From the NCBI GenBank assembly GCA_963810305.1, contig CAWEMY010000005.1, positions 555,369 to 619,368 of the forward strand: 64,000 nucleotides of DNA. The letters run 5' to 3'. The notes below the pieces were generated by a model. That model made no database searches. It saw only the letters and a list, made by a program, of their open reading frames with translations, and was not told where the DNA came from. The position numbers were made by a program, and so were the translations under genes. Below are positions 51,926-60,965 of the stretch, piece after piece. Within the stretch, counting starts at the first letter, position 1. Each line of letters starts with the position of its first letter. Source of the stretch: JACDCA01 sp963810305. Its GTDB lineage: Bacteria; Acidobacteriota; Vicinamibacteria; Vicinamibacterales; 2-12-FULL-66-21.

Positions 51926-53521
51926 CTATTCTGCCGCGAACGCCGATACGTACTCGCGCTCGGCGGCACGCAGTCGCTTATAGCGGGCGAACACCTGCCG
52001 CTGACTTTCCAGGCCGATAAGCGAACGCAGGCTGCTCCCGCGGAATGTGTGCGCGCACATCCGCGGCGCATTCCGGAGCACGAAGCGCGGATAGTGACGC
52101 AACACGCTGGGCAGGTGTCGCAGCTTCATCCAGCGCTCGGCACGCCAGCGGATGAATTCGATCTCATCGGATTCGAGGTGCTCGGTCTTCACGACGGCCG
52201 TGGTGCCGTCGTACTCCTCGACGCGTTCATTGACGACCAGACCGCGGGTTCTGAACTCAGCGGTCATCGGCGTGCCGGGGTAAGGCGTCGGGTGCTGGAT
52301 GTAGGGCCAGTCCACGTACTTTCTGGCAAAGGTGAGATTCGCTTCGATCGATTCGCGCGTGTCGTTCGGGTTGCCGACGATGATGCCTCCGACCACCGAT
52401 AAGCCGGCGGCGTGCAGCTTGTCGATCGCCGCGATGGTCGCGTTCCCGGCGCTGCGCCCTCCCTCGCGCCGCGCGTTCTTGGCGGACGCGCGCAGAAACA
52501 CCAGGTCCTCCTCGAGGACGTTTTCGATCCCGAGGAAGACGTATCGGAATCCCGCTTTATGCATCAGCGGCGGCAGGCTGTCGCCGCAATTGGCGATCGA
52601 CGATGTCATCGCCTGGACGATGTAATGGATGTCGTTGAGCCCTGCGTCGACGATCGCCCGGCACAGGGCCTCGAACCGCTTGATATTCAGCGTGATGTTG
52701 TCGTCGACGATGAAGATGGCGCGCGCCCCCCGCGCTCTTGCGTCGGCGATGTCGGCGAGGACGCGCGTGAAGTCGAAGGTGTGGAAATTTCGTCCACGCA
52801 TCTCGATGATCGAGCAGAAGCTGCAATCGTAGGTACAGCCGCGCGAGGTCTCCACGATGTCGATGGGCCGGCCGAGAAACGTGTAACCCTTCAGCATCCG
52901 GGCGCTGCGGTCCGGCAATGCCAGCGACCCGTCTTCGATCCGCGTGATGGGGGCAGCCGGCGCATGGTGAAAGCCGGAGGTGGACGAGGTCCTGAACGAC
53001 AGACCAGGAATGGCGCTGACGTCACCGGCATTCGTAGTCCAGCCCTTTAGGGCTGTACCAGCAGTCGTAGTCCAGCCCTTTAGGGCTGTACCAGTAGTCG
53101 CAGGCCAACCCTTCAGGGCTGCCAGCAACGCACGAAACGTAACCTCTCCCTCACCGCGAACGATGAAATCGACGCCGCTCGATGGCGCTTCGTACGCTTC
53201 CGGCGCGAGGCTTGGATCGTACCCTCCGGCGACGATCACGACGCCCGGCTTGAGCGTGCGGATGACGCGAACCAGCCGCAACGCGGTCCGGCGCTGAAAC
53301 GTCATGACGGAGAGCCCGACGACGTCGGGCTCCCAGTCACGCACCAGCCTCTCGACGGTGGGGACGACGCGATTCTGGACGAGGATCAGGTCGGCGATGG
53401 CCACCTGATGGCCGGCTCCGACGTTGCCGGCGAGCGACGCCAGCGCACCATTCGGCATGCGCATGGTCAGCGCAGGGGTGTGCTCGAACGAGTCTGGCAT
53501 CGAGAGGAGCAGCACTCTCAT
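51926..53521 (-). CDS. B12-binding radical SAM protein with translated repeats
   Basis: A 531-residue enzyme. Residues 1-130 form a cobalamin-binding domain (VVGLSVMTFQRRTALRLVRV; VIVAGGYDPSLAPEAYE; FIVRGEGEVTFRALLAAL). The [4Fe-4S] site SRGCTYDCSFCSI has Cys229, Cys233 and Cys236, and IFIVDDNITLN with FRYVFLGIENVLEEDL continues the radical SAM barrel. Residues 135-166 are three ALKGWTTTAGT-like units encoded by a palindromic repeat between the two domains. Relatives methylate unreactive carbons or act in lipid/hopanoid modification (HpnP/HpnJ-like); substrate unknown. ATG 53521. Neighbouring kinase is co-directional. Confidence 0.88.
   Translation of the reverse strand: MRVLLLSMPDSFEHTPALTMRMPNGALASLAGNVGAGHQVAIADLILVQNRVVPTVERLVRDWEPDVVGLSVMTFQRRTALRLVRVIRTLKPGVVIVAGGYDPSLAPEAYEAPSSGVDFIVRGEGEVTFRALLAALKGWPATTGTALKGWTTTAGTALKGWTTNAGDVSAIPGLSFRTSSTSGFHHAPAAPITRIEDGSLALPDRSARMLKGYTFLGRPIDIVETSRGCTYDCSFCSIIEMRGRNFHTFDFTRVLADIADARARGARAIFIVDDNITLNIKRFEALCRAIVDAGLNDIHYIVQAMTSSIANCGDSLPPLMHKAGFRYVFLGIENVLEEDLVFLRASAKNARREGGRSAGNATIAAIDKLHAAGLSVVGGIIVGNPNDTRESIEANLTFARKYVDWPYIQHPTPYPGTPMTAEFRTRGLVVNERVEEYDGTTAVVKTEHLESDEIEFIRWRAERWMKLRHLPSVLRHYPRFVLRNAPRMCAHTFRGSSLRSLIGLESQRQVFARYKRLRAAEREYVSAFAAE
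53032..53129. repeat. Palindromic repeat family B inside the radical SAM gene, three units
   Basis: Three 33-base units on the plus strand: GTAGTCCAGCCCTTTAGGGC TG followed by TACCAGCA, twice, and a diverged CAGGCCAACCCTTCAGGGCTG. The core CAGCCCTTTAGGGCTG is a near-perfect palindrome. It is translated in frame in the radical SAM protein. The same element lies before smpB (62745). Confidence 0.86.
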
Positions 53522-53557
53522 GGCGGGTCCCCCGTCGGCAGTGAGGCTGTGTGTGGT

Positions 53558-53761
53558 CTAGTCGTCGATGATGAAGGTCACCATCATGTTGACCTGGTAA
53601 TCCACAATCTTTCCCTCTTCACACCGCACATGTTGTTCCTTGATCCAGGCGCCGCGAATGTGCCGGATGGTCTTCGACGCCCGGGCCAGCCCTTGTGTGA
53701 CGGCGTCCTCGAAGCTCTTCGACGATGTGCTGCTGATCTCCGAAACCTTCGCGACTGACAT
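53558..53761 (-). CDS. Dodecin family flavin-binding protein
   Basis: A 67-residue protein, VAKVSEISSTSSKSFEDAVT then RASKTIRHIRGAWIKEQHV and DYQVNMMVTFIIDD, which fits the dodecin fold: one helix packed on a three-stranded sheet, assembling to hollow dodecamers that store flavins. The Trp in GAWIKEQ and the Gln in DYQVN correspond to the flavin-stacking and hydrogen-bonding positions. ATG 53761 is set by GGAGG four bases upstream. It is 36 bases upstream of the radical SAM gene on the same strand. Confidence 0.92.
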   Translation of the reverse strand: MSVAKVSEISSTSSKSFEDAVTQGLARASKTIRHIRGAWIKEQHVRCEEGKIVDYQVNMMVTFIIDD

Positions 53762-53824
53762 GCTGCCTCCTCGGGTGTCCGCGCGCACGATGCGCTCACC
53801 GGGCAGCTTACAACGATCCTCGAT

Positions 53825-54754
53825 TCATTGCTTCTTGAACCGGAAGACCTGCGGTTTCTGCTGCTCGGTTCCGCTGACCACGGCTTCAAGGGTGCCATCT
53901 GCGCCCAGCGTGTATCGCACCATCTTCGGAAAGTCGTGTGCGGGGTTCTCGAACGTCACGCTGTTCTGTTCGATTTTCGTCAGCGTGAAATCGGTGGCGG
54001 GCTGCCGTCCGTTCGGCATCGCCGTGTAGACGAGGCCTCCGTTGCGCTGGACGATGCAGAGGAATTCGAACGCGTTCATGACTCCGTTACGGAGCGAACG
54101 CGCAACCGCCAGCATCGAGCCGCCCCCAGGAGGGGTCCAGCGTTCTTCGAACGCGGTCGTGCCGCTGGTGCCGATCCACGTCCCGGCAAGCCAGTCGATT
54201 TGAGCGAGCGTCGCCGCGGTTGCGGTAACCGGCGCTGGTGGCTGGCCCGCGGGCGGTCCACTCTTCTTGTACGTCGCCGATACGACCCGTGGTTCGGTCG
54301 AGCCGGCCGTACGAAAAGTCAGCTCCACCGTCATCGTGTCCGCCGTCGGCGCGCGGAAGGCGGTTTTGACGTCCATCTTCGTTGCAGCCGTCGCGCCCGG
54401 GGGTACCGCGCCGACCAGCGTCGTCACCACTGCACTGTCCTGCCAGCCGGCCGTCCACATGGATTGCGAATCACCTTCACAAAGACGTCCGGGGGTCCGA
54501 CTGCGCGTCTCTCTGCCATCGAGCGCGTGGGTTACGGTGACGCCGCCCCCGGAAGAGACGCGCGTGACGGTGAAGGTATTGCCGTCGTGCCAGATCGTTA
54601 TTTGCGGGCCGAACCCGGGCGCCGGCTTGGATTTTTGACCGGCCGCATCCTCTGCGAGCGTCCACGTGCCTGAAAAGTTCGGGCGTTCCTGCGCACCCGC
54701 AGTTGAGAGAATGACAGTGTAAGCAGCGATCACCGACGAACAGAGGATTCTCAT
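53825..54754 (-). CDS. Secreted protein with DUF6265-like C-terminal domain
   Basis: A 309-residue protein with a signal peptide (SSVIAAYTVILSTAGAQERP). The N-terminal half, NFSGTWTLAEDAAG and ITIWHDGNTFTVTR, is a lipocalin-like beta-rich domain often found in acidobacterial secreted proteins. The C-terminal half, IDWLAGTWIGTSGTTAFEER, GGSMLAVARSLRNG, FTLTKIEQNSVTFENPAHDF, is the DUF6265 pattern. Both halves look like ligand-binding barrels of unknown role. ATG 54754 is preceded by AT-rich DNA. It is divergent from the PQQ-like pair. Confidence 0.78.
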   Translation of the reverse strand: MRILCSSVIAAYTVILSTAGAQERPNFSGTWTLAEDAAGQKSKPAPGFGPQITIWHDGNTFTVTRVSSGGGVTVTHALDGRETRSRTPGRLCEGDSQSMWTAGWQDSAVVTTLVGAVPPGATAATKMDVKTAFRAPTADTMTVELTFRTAGSTEPRVVSATYKKSGPPAGQPPAPVTATAATLAQIDWLAGTWIGTSGTTAFEERWTPPGGGSMLAVARSLRNGVMNAFEFLCIVQRNGGLVYTAMPNGRQPATDFTLTKIEQNSVTFENPAHDFPKMVRYTLGADGTLEAVVSGTEQQKPQVFRFKKQ

Positions 54755-54874
54755 AGTCGCGAGACTCTAACTCATTAAACATGCGTCACCGCTGGGCCGC
54801 GATTCGTCCCAGGCTGCCTGCCTTCGTCCCAAGTCCTTTGAGAGCGGATAATCGGCAGTCTAGGTTTGACCACC

Positions 54875-56107
54875 ATGCGAGCAAGCCACACGACGATTGC
54901 GGTCGCGGCGGGTTTGAGTGTCCTGTTGTCGCAAGCCGGGTCGACGCAGACCCCATCCCCGGCGAACTGGCCCGGGCTGTGGGGGCCCGCCCGCAACGGC
55001 GCCACTGTCGCCGCGCGGACCCCGAAGCGGTTTCGTGAGCTCTGGCGTAACCGATCGGCCGGCGGTTATTCCGAAGTGGTGTCAGACGGGCCGCGCGCAT
55101 TCACGATGGAACTGAAGGACGGCGCCGACTACGTCGTCGCGTTCGACGCAGGGAGCGGACGCGAGCGCTGGCGTGCACGCATTGGCGACACCTACCGCGG
55201 GCATGACGGCTCGCACGATGGCCCGATCTCCACGCCCTCGATCGCCGGCGGCGACCTTTTCGCGCTGGGGCCCAACGGTCACCTGGTCGCACTCGACGCG
55301 GCGAGCGGCAAAGAGCGCTGGCGTCACGATCTCGCCACGACCTTCTCCGTCAAGGGGCCGGCGTACGGATTCGCATCTTCTCCGCTCGTCGAAGGCACCC
55401 TCGTCATCGTCCAGACGGGGGGTGAGAAGAGCGGAGGGCTTCTCGCATTCGACCGCGCGAGCGGCCGTCAGGTCTGGCATGCGGCACACGCGAAAACGCC
55501 GGCCTACGCGTCGGCGGTCGCCGCCACCCTGGCGGGGACACGGCAGATCATCGCCGCCGGCGGCGATCGCACGTTCGCGGTCGCACCGTCGGATGGCCGC
55601 CTGCTCTGGAGCATCGCCGGCCCGTCTGTCGCCGAGGAGATGAACAACAGCCCCCAGGTGTTGCCAGGGGATCGTGTGCTGTTGACGTTCTGGGGAGAAG
55701 CGGTGGCTCTCGGGATCGCCAAACAAGGAGAGACCTTCACCGCGAGCGAGATCTGGCGCTCTCCGCGGATCCGGAACTCGATGGGACCGACGATCTACAA
55801 GGATGGATTCCTCTACGGGTTTTCCGGAGGAATGCTCGTCTGCGCTGACGCCGCGACGGGCGAGGTGAAGTGGCGGCACCGCACTTACCAGGGGTCGCTC
55901 GTTGGTCTGGGCGAGCACCTGCTCCTGCTCGGCCAGGGCTCCGGCGAGCTTCGTGTGATTCGTGCATCGGCCGACGGTTACAGCGAGCTGTTGAAGACGA
56001 CCGTGTTCACGCCGGGTGCGACGTCCATCACGGGCCCATCGGTGGCCGGCGACAGGATCTTCCTGCGGAACGTCGAGGAGATCGTCGCGTTGCAGATCGA
56101 GGGATGA
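54875..56107 (+). CDS. PQQ-like beta-propeller protein, copy 1
   Basis: A 410-residue secreted protein. Leader SHTTIAVAAGLSVLLSQAG, then NWPGLWGPARNG, the entry motif of PQQ-like/BamB propellers, and repeated blades with AFDAGSGRERWRARIG, ALDAASGKERWRHDLA, AFDRASGRQVWHAAHA and ADAATGEVKWRHRTYQG. These blades fold as a propeller; no dehydrogenase active-site Asp or cytochrome is evident, so it may be structural or binding. ATG 54875 is preferred to TTG 54866. A second copy follows 83 bases later, similar in length, order and ending (FLRNVEEIVALQ against FVRNLEEIVALR). Confidence 0.85.
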   Translation: MRASHTTIAVAAGLSVLLSQAGSTQTPSPANWPGLWGPARNGATVAARTPKRFRELWRNRSAGGYSEVVSDGPRAFTMELKDGADYVVAFDAGSGRERWRARIGDTYRGHDGSHDGPISTPSIAGGDLFALGPNGHLVALDAASGKERWRHDLATTFSVKGPAYGFASSPLVEGTLVIVQTGGEKSGGLLAFDRASGRQVWHAAHAKTPAYASAVAATLAGTRQIIAAGGDRTFAVAPSDGRLLWSIAGPSVAEEMNNSPQVLPGDRVLLTFWGEAVALGIAKQGETFTASEIWRSPRIRNSMGPTIYKDGFLYGFSGGMLVCADAATGEVKWRHRTYQGSLVGLGEHLLLLGQGSGELRVIRASADGYSELLKTTVFTPGATSITGPSVAGDRIFLRNVEEIVALQIEG

Positions 56108-56140
56108 GCATGCAGACACGAGTCAGGCGCAATCAGGTCA

Positions 56141-56243
56141 CCACAGAGACACAGAGCACAGAGTCACTAATGTAAAGGCAGAGAACATTAATGTTTCCCT
56201 TTGTCTTTCCAAAAAGAGTCTCTGTGTCTCTGTGTCTCTGTGG
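56141..56243. repeat. Inverted repeat of CACAGAGACACAGAG type spanning a gene start
   Basis: Left arm 56141-56166 (CCACAGAGACACAGAGCAC and following) and right arm 56216-56243 (GTCTCTGTGTCTCTGTGG) are near-complementary, separated by about 50 AT-richer bases. The right arm is translated as part of the next protein's leader (KRVSVSLCLCGW). Confidence 0.82.
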
Positions 56244-57438
56244 TTGGCTGGCGCTGCCGGTCGTCTCCGGAATGCGCGCGCAGTCGCAGGACTGGCCTCA
56301 ATTCCTCGGTCCCAACCGCAACGGATCCATCGACGTCACGCTCCCGGCCGCTCCGAAGCTCGTCGAAGCCTGGCGCAAGCCGGTCGGGGCTGGGATGTCG
56401 GCCGTCATCGTCGCCAGAGGCCGGGCGTTTACGCTCTACACCGATGACGTCGATGACTACCTGCTGGCACTCGACGCAACGACCGGCGCCGATGTCTGGA
56501 AAGCAAAACTCGGTAAGACACACGATGACACGGTTACCAACGGACCGGGCTCGACACCTGCAATCGCGGGTGACGTCGTTGTTGCGCTCGGATCCAGTTG
56601 TCGCCTCCAGGCGTTTGCTGTCGGCGACGGAAAACCCGCGTGGGAGGTCGACGTGGCTGCCGCATACAAAAGCCGCTTCGCCACGCGCGGGGGCTGCAGC
56701 ATCTCGCCGGTCGTTCACGGCAACCTGATCGTTCTGCCGACGGGTGCGACCGATGGTGAGCGCCTCGTCGCCTTCGACGCCGCCACCGGTAAACCCGTGT
56801 GGTCCGCAAAGGGTGTAGAACGATCGATCAACACGAACCCGTCGTACTGGGAATCGACCTCGGGTGCGCAGCTCCTTTACCACTATGTGAAAGCGCCGGG
56901 GAAGTCGGGTATCGCCGGTGTGAGTCTCAAGGACGGTTCGACCGCGTGGTCTCTCGACGCTGAGGCAGGCATGTCCAACACCGCGCCGACACCGATTGGC
57001 GCCGGCCGGGTGCTTCTCCAGACCTGGACGGGGAGTGCGGTATTCGACACCTCGACGGCCGGTTCGCCCCGTCAGGTATGGAGCAACGCCGAGCTCACTG
57101 CGTTGCCGGTCCCTGCCGTCTTCGCCGACGGACACGTGTATGGTTTTGGCGGCAATTCAGGGGAGTTTTTCAAGTGCGTCGACGCTGCCACCGGCACCCT
57201 CAAATGGAGCGAGCGAATCTATCGTGGAGCCGTGTCGATCGCGGGCCGAACGCTTGTAATTCAGTCTGAAGCGTCGGGTCTGCTCCGGCTGGTCGCCGCC
57301 GATCCAACCTCGTATCGTGAGCTCACGAAGGCGACCGTGCTCAAGCCCGGCGCGTCGACCCTGACGCCACCGGTCATTGCGGGTGGGATGGTTTTTGTCC
57401 GGAATCTCGAGGAAATCGTCGCGCTTCGCATCCTGTAA
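56191..57438 (+). CDS. PQQ-like beta-propeller protein, copy 2, repeat-encoded leader
   Basis: A 415-residue paralog of the preceding gene: DWPQFLGPNRNGSIDVTLP, then blades ALDATTGADVWKAKLG, AFAVGDGKPAWEVDVA, AFDAATGKPVWSAKG and CVDAATGTLKWSERIY, ending FVRNLEEIVALRIL. Its signal peptide (KRVSVSLCLCGWLALPVVSG) is largely encoded by the right arm of an inverted repeat, while copy 1 has an unrelated leader. ATG 56191 lies in the repeat's loop, without a clear ribosome-binding site. A terminator-like hairpin follows the stop. Exported propeller of unknown ligand. Confidence 0.82.
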   Translation: MFPFVFPKRVSVSLCLCGWLALPVVSGMRAQSQDWPQFLGPNRNGSIDVTLPAAPKLVEAWRKPVGAGMSAVIVARGRAFTLYTDDVDDYLLALDATTGADVWKAKLGKTHDDTVTNGPGSTPAIAGDVVVALGSSCRLQAFAVGDGKPAWEVDVAAAYKSRFATRGGCSISPVVHGNLIVLPTGATDGERLVAFDAATGKPVWSAKGVERSINTNPSYWESTSGAQLLYHYVKAPGKSGIAGVSLKDGSTAWSLDAEAGMSNTAPTPIGAGRVLLQTWTGSAVFDTSTAGSPRQVWSNAELTALPVPAVFADGHVYGFGGNSGEFFKCVDAATGTLKWSERIYRGAVSIAGRTLVIQSEASGLLRLVAADPTSYRELTKATVLKPGASTLTPPVIAGGMVFVRNLEEIVALRIL

Positions 57439-57460
57439 AATAGACGCTAGCGTCGTTTTA
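57436..57460 (+). terminator. Hairpin terminator after PQQ-like pair
   Basis: TAAAATAGACGCTAGCGTC followed by GTTTTA: a self-complementary GACGC-TA-GCGTC stem flanked by A- and T-tracts, starting in the stop codon of the PQQ-like gene. Likely works in both directions. Short stem, so moderate confidence. Confidence 0.5.
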
Positions 57461-57547
57461 CCGTTAGGGCTTACGGCCAAAGGCCCTGAAACCAAGCGCG
57501 CCAAGTCGGTCTGAGCACTGGCGTGTATCTTGCGATCAATCTGATCA

Positions 57548-59926
57548 ATGGCATTGCTCCCCCAGCTTCACGCCTGGCTTCAAGCACTTCACACCCGGCT
57601 TCAAGCACTTCTTACCGGCCGTCCCCGATTGCTGACGGGTATGGTCTCGGGTCTGGCGCTGTGGGTCTTTCTCGTGGGCGGCTGGATCGTCTGGTTCAGT
57701 TACGACGTCACCGCAGGACTGCCCGACCGAGCGGCCGTGCGCGACATCGGCGACATGCTCCAGGCGACAACGCTCTTCGACTCGAAAGAGCGGCCGGTCT
57801 TCACCATCTTCAAGGAGCAGCGCATCGAGGTACCGCTCGAGCGGATGTCGCCGAACCTTCTGAAGGCGGTGGTCTCGATCGAGGACCAGCGCTTCTACGA
57901 GCATCGCGGCGTGGACGCAATCCGCGTTGCTGCCGCCGCATTGCGGAACGTGCGCGAAGGGCGCCGCGCCGAGGGCGGCAGCACCATCACCCAACAGCTT
58001 GCGCGGCAAAGTTTTCTCAGCGCCGACAAGACCTTTCGGCGAAAGCTGAAGGAAGTCATTCTTGCCGCCAACATCGAGAACATCTACGACAAGAAAGACA
58101 TTCTCGAGATCTATTTGAACAAGGTGTACCTCGGCGAGGGGTTTTACGGAGTCGAAGCCGCCTCGCGCGGGTACTTCGGCAAGACCGCCGCAACGTTGAA
58201 CGTCGAAGAGGCAGCGCTGCTCGCCGGGTTGATTCAGTCGCCGTCGAATACGGCGCCGACCGTCAACATCGACCGGGCAATCGCGCGCAGGAACGTGGTG
58301 CTGCAGGCGATGGTCTCCTCGGGGGCTCTCGACCCGGCCGCGGCCGAACGCGCGAAGCGCGCGGGTGTGCGGTTGAAGAACGCGCTCGACGTTCGCGAAA
58401 CGCACGGCCTGTACTTCAAGGAGGAAGTGCGCAAGGCACTCGTGGAGCGTTTCGGATGGGAGCGGGTCTATCAGGGTGGCCTTCGCGTTTACACCACCCT
58501 CGACTCCGATCTGCAGCGCCAGGCGGAAGGCCTGGTCGAGAAGGGTCTCGTCGACATCGAGAAGCGTCGCGGGTTCCGGCATCTCAGGCGAGGAGTGGAG
58601 CCTCAGAAGGAGGGACAGCTACCCGGCTATCTCCAGGGCGCGCTGGTTTCGATGGATCCGACCAACGGCCACGTGCTGGCGCTCGTCGGCGGCCGTAACT
58701 TCCGCGAGAGCCGGTTCAACCGTGCCACGCAGGCCAAGCGCCAGGCCGGATCCGCATACAAGCCGTTCGTCTTCGCGGCCGCGCTCGAGGCCGGGTATTC
58801 GCCGGCAACGGTGATCATGCGGCTGAACGATCCAATCCAGACGCTGCAGGGCGCGTGGGTCCCCGAAGACGAACACAGCACCGCCAGCTCGATGACGCTG
58901 AGGACGGCGCTGAAGACGTCGAGCAACCGGGCAGCGGTGCAACTCCTGAAGTCGGTAGGGATTCCTTCGGCGGTTGGGCAGGCGGAAAAGCTGAACATCG
59001 GCACGCCTCCGAGCGTCCCGTCGCTCGCGCTCGGCGCCGGCGAAGTCACCCTGCTGTCGCTGACCGGGGCGTATGCCGCTTTCGCCAATGCTGGTGTGGT
59101 GCGTCCGCCGGTGTTGATCAGGCGCGTCGAAGACCACGACGGCAAGGTCATTTACCAGGAGGAGCAGAAGTCGCAGCGGGCGGTCAGCGAGGCCACCGCG
59201 TTCATGATGTCCAGCATGCTCGCCGACGTGGTCAATCACGGTACCGGCTACCGCGCGCGGCAGTCCGGGTTTACGCTGCCGGCCGCCGGAAAGACGGGCA
59301 CGACCAATGACTACGTGGACGCGTGGTTCGTTGGCTACACGCCTCGCGTGGCGACTGGTGTGTGGATCGGCTTCGACCAGCCCGCGACGATCACCGCGAA
59401 CGGGTACGGCGGCGAGCTCGCGGTGCCGATCTGGGCAGAATTCATGAAAGCGGCGACGAAGGGGCACGAATCCGAGTGGTTCGAACGTCCCGCGGATGTC
59501 GTCGGCGTGACGGTCTGTCGCGTATCCGGAAAGCTGCCGAGCGACGGCTGCTCCAGCGTGCAGGTTGTCGGCACTGATGGATGGGTCGAGTCGCGCTCGA
59601 CTCTTTACACCGAGTACTTCCGCAAAGGGACGCAGCCCACGGACTACTGTCCGATCCATGTCGGCGCGTACACGGACACGTACGCGAGCGCCCCAGCGCG
59701 TGAAACCCCTCGTGAGGCCGGGGACGAACGCGCGCCGACGGCGACGTCCGGGCAGCGCCCGCCTGAGCCGGCGTCGCCAGTTTATCGCCCGACCCAGCCA
59801 CCGCGCGAAGCCGAAGAGGTGCGTCCCGAGGAGCCAAAGAAGAAGCGTGGGTTCTGGGCACGGGTCTTTGGTATCGACAAGAAGGACAAGAAGAAGGACG
59901 AAAAGAAGAAGCCCGGCGGAGGGTAG
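57548..59926 (+). CDS. mrcA: Penicillin-binding protein 1A (bifunctional)
   Basis: A 792-residue class A PBP. One N-terminal membrane helix (MVSGLALWVFLVGGWIVWF), a GT51 transglycosylase (SIEDQRFYEHRGVD, GGSTITQQLARQ, KVYLGEGFYGVEAA), then a transpeptidase with SxxK in GSAYKPFVFAA, SxN in TSSNRAAVQ and KTG in AAGKTGTTNDY. It polymerises and cross-links peptidoglycan in the periplasm. The tail is Pro/Glu-rich and ends in Lys repeats (KKDKKKDEKKK). The first 20 residues come from a 21-base in-frame duplication at 57569-57610 (HAWLQAL, HTRLQAL). ATG 57548. Confidence 0.94.
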   Translation: MALLPQLHAWLQALHTRLQALLTGRPRLLTGMVSGLALWVFLVGGWIVWFSYDVTAGLPDRAAVRDIGDMLQATTLFDSKERPVFTIFKEQRIEVPLERMSPNLLKAVVSIEDQRFYEHRGVDAIRVAAAALRNVREGRRAEGGSTITQQLARQSFLSADKTFRRKLKEVILAANIENIYDKKDILEIYLNKVYLGEGFYGVEAASRGYFGKTAATLNVEEAALLAGLIQSPSNTAPTVNIDRAIARRNVVLQAMVSSGALDPAAAERAKRAGVRLKNALDVRETHGLYFKEEVRKALVERFGWERVYQGGLRVYTTLDSDLQRQAEGLVEKGLVDIEKRRGFRHLRRGVEPQKEGQLPGYLQGALVSMDPTNGHVLALVGGRNFRESRFNRATQAKRQAGSAYKPFVFAAALEAGYSPATVIMRLNDPIQTLQGAWVPEDEHSTASSMTLRTALKTSSNRAAVQLLKSVGIPSAVGQAEKLNIGTPPSVPSLALGAGEVTLLSLTGAYAAFANAGVVRPPVLIRRVEDHDGKVIYQEEQKSQRAVSEATAFMMSSMLADVVNHGTGYRARQSGFTLPAAGKTGTTNDYVDAWFVGYTPRVATGVWIGFDQPATITANGYGGELAVPIWAEFMKAATKGHESEWFERPADVVGVTVCRVSGKLPSDGCSSVQVVGTDGWVESRSTLYTEYFRKGTQPTDYCPIHVGAYTDTYASAPARETPREAGDERAPTATSGQRPPEPASPVYRPTQPPREAEEVRPEEPKKKRGFWARVFGIDKKDKKKDEKKKPGGG

Positions 59927-59946
59927 GTGATACGATTCGACCGCTG

Positions 59947-60957
59947 ATGCCATTTCGCGACATCGTCGGTCACGAGCACGTCCTCAGCCTGGTTTCGCGC
60001 GCGGCGCTCGGCGGAACCCTGCCTCCCAGTCTTATCTTTGCCGGGCCTTCCGGCGTCGGCAAACACATGGCCGCGCTGGCGCTCGCGCAGCTCGTGAACT
60101 GCGCGGCCCCGGTTGAATCCGCCCGCACCGGATGGGACGCGTGTGGTGAGTGCGCCGCATGCCGCCGCATCGCACGCCGGGTCCACGCCGACGTCCTGTT
60201 CATCGAGCCTGGCGAGACCGGCTCGATCAAGATCGAGCAGATCCGCGAAGCAATCGAAAGATCCGCGTACCGTCCCTTCGAAGGACGCCGCCGCGTCGTC
60301 ATCATCAACGACGCCGACGCGATCGTCGCCGAAGCGCAGAATGCGCTGCTGAAAACACTTGAAGAGCCGCCGCCCTCATCCACGTTCATTCTGGTGACGG
60401 CAAGGCCCGACACGCTGCTGATCACAGTGCGCTCGCGGTGCCAGCGGCTCCGGTTTGGACGCCTCCCGCCGGCCGATGTCGCGCACCTGTTGATGACGCA
60501 GCACGCCTATGCCGAAGCGGACGCTCACGCGGCGGCGTCTCTGTCGGACGGCAGCGTCGGACGGGCACTCGAGGAGGGAAGCGAATCCTTCGTCGAAGCG
60601 CGCGACGCGGCATTGCGCCTGCTCCAGACCGCAGCGGCGTCGAACGCGCCGGCGGCCCGCATCCAGGGAGCACTTGCGCTGCCGGGCGCCGGCCGCGGCA
60701 AAGCGGACCGCGATGCCCTGGCGCAATCGCTGGTGGCGCTGTCATCCATACTCCGGGATCTCGGCGCGCTCGCGGCCAACGCCGACCCTCGTTCGCTTGC
60801 GAATGCCGACCTGAAAAAGCCGCTCGAGAGTCTCCGCCGGGCGTACGACAGCGAGCGGGTCCTCAATGCATTCGCAAACGTCGATCGCGCGCTCGACGCG
60901 CTGCAGCGAAACGCCAGCCCGAAGATCGTCGCTGACTGGCTCGCATTTCAGGTCTAG
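59947..60957 (+). CDS. holB: DNA polymerase III subunit delta'
   Basis: A 336-residue AAA+ clamp-loader subunit. FRDIVGHEHVLSLVSRAA and SLIFAGPSGVGKHMAALAL hold the P-loop-like site, CGECAACRRI is part of the zinc module, and NALLKTLEEPPPSSTFILV with TVRSRCQRLRFG is the sensor/arginine-finger block. It helps load the beta clamp during replication. It follows the PBP1A gene by 20 bases and precedes ricT by 8, suggesting co-transcription. Confidence 0.93.
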   Translation: MPFRDIVGHEHVLSLVSRAALGGTLPPSLIFAGPSGVGKHMAALALAQLVNCAAPVESARTGWDACGECAACRRIARRVHADVLFIEPGETGSIKIEQIREAIERSAYRPFEGRRRVVIINDADAIVAEAQNALLKTLEEPPPSSTFILVTARPDTLLITVRSRCQRLRFGRLPPADVAHLLMTQHAYAEADAHAAASLSDGSVGRALEEGSESFVEARDAALRLLQTAAASNAPAARIQGALALPGAGRGKADRDALAQSLVALSSILRDLGALAANADPRSLANADLKKPLESLRRAYDSERVLNAFANVDRALDALQRNASPKIVADWLAFQV

Positions 60958-60965
60958 GGTCGCGG

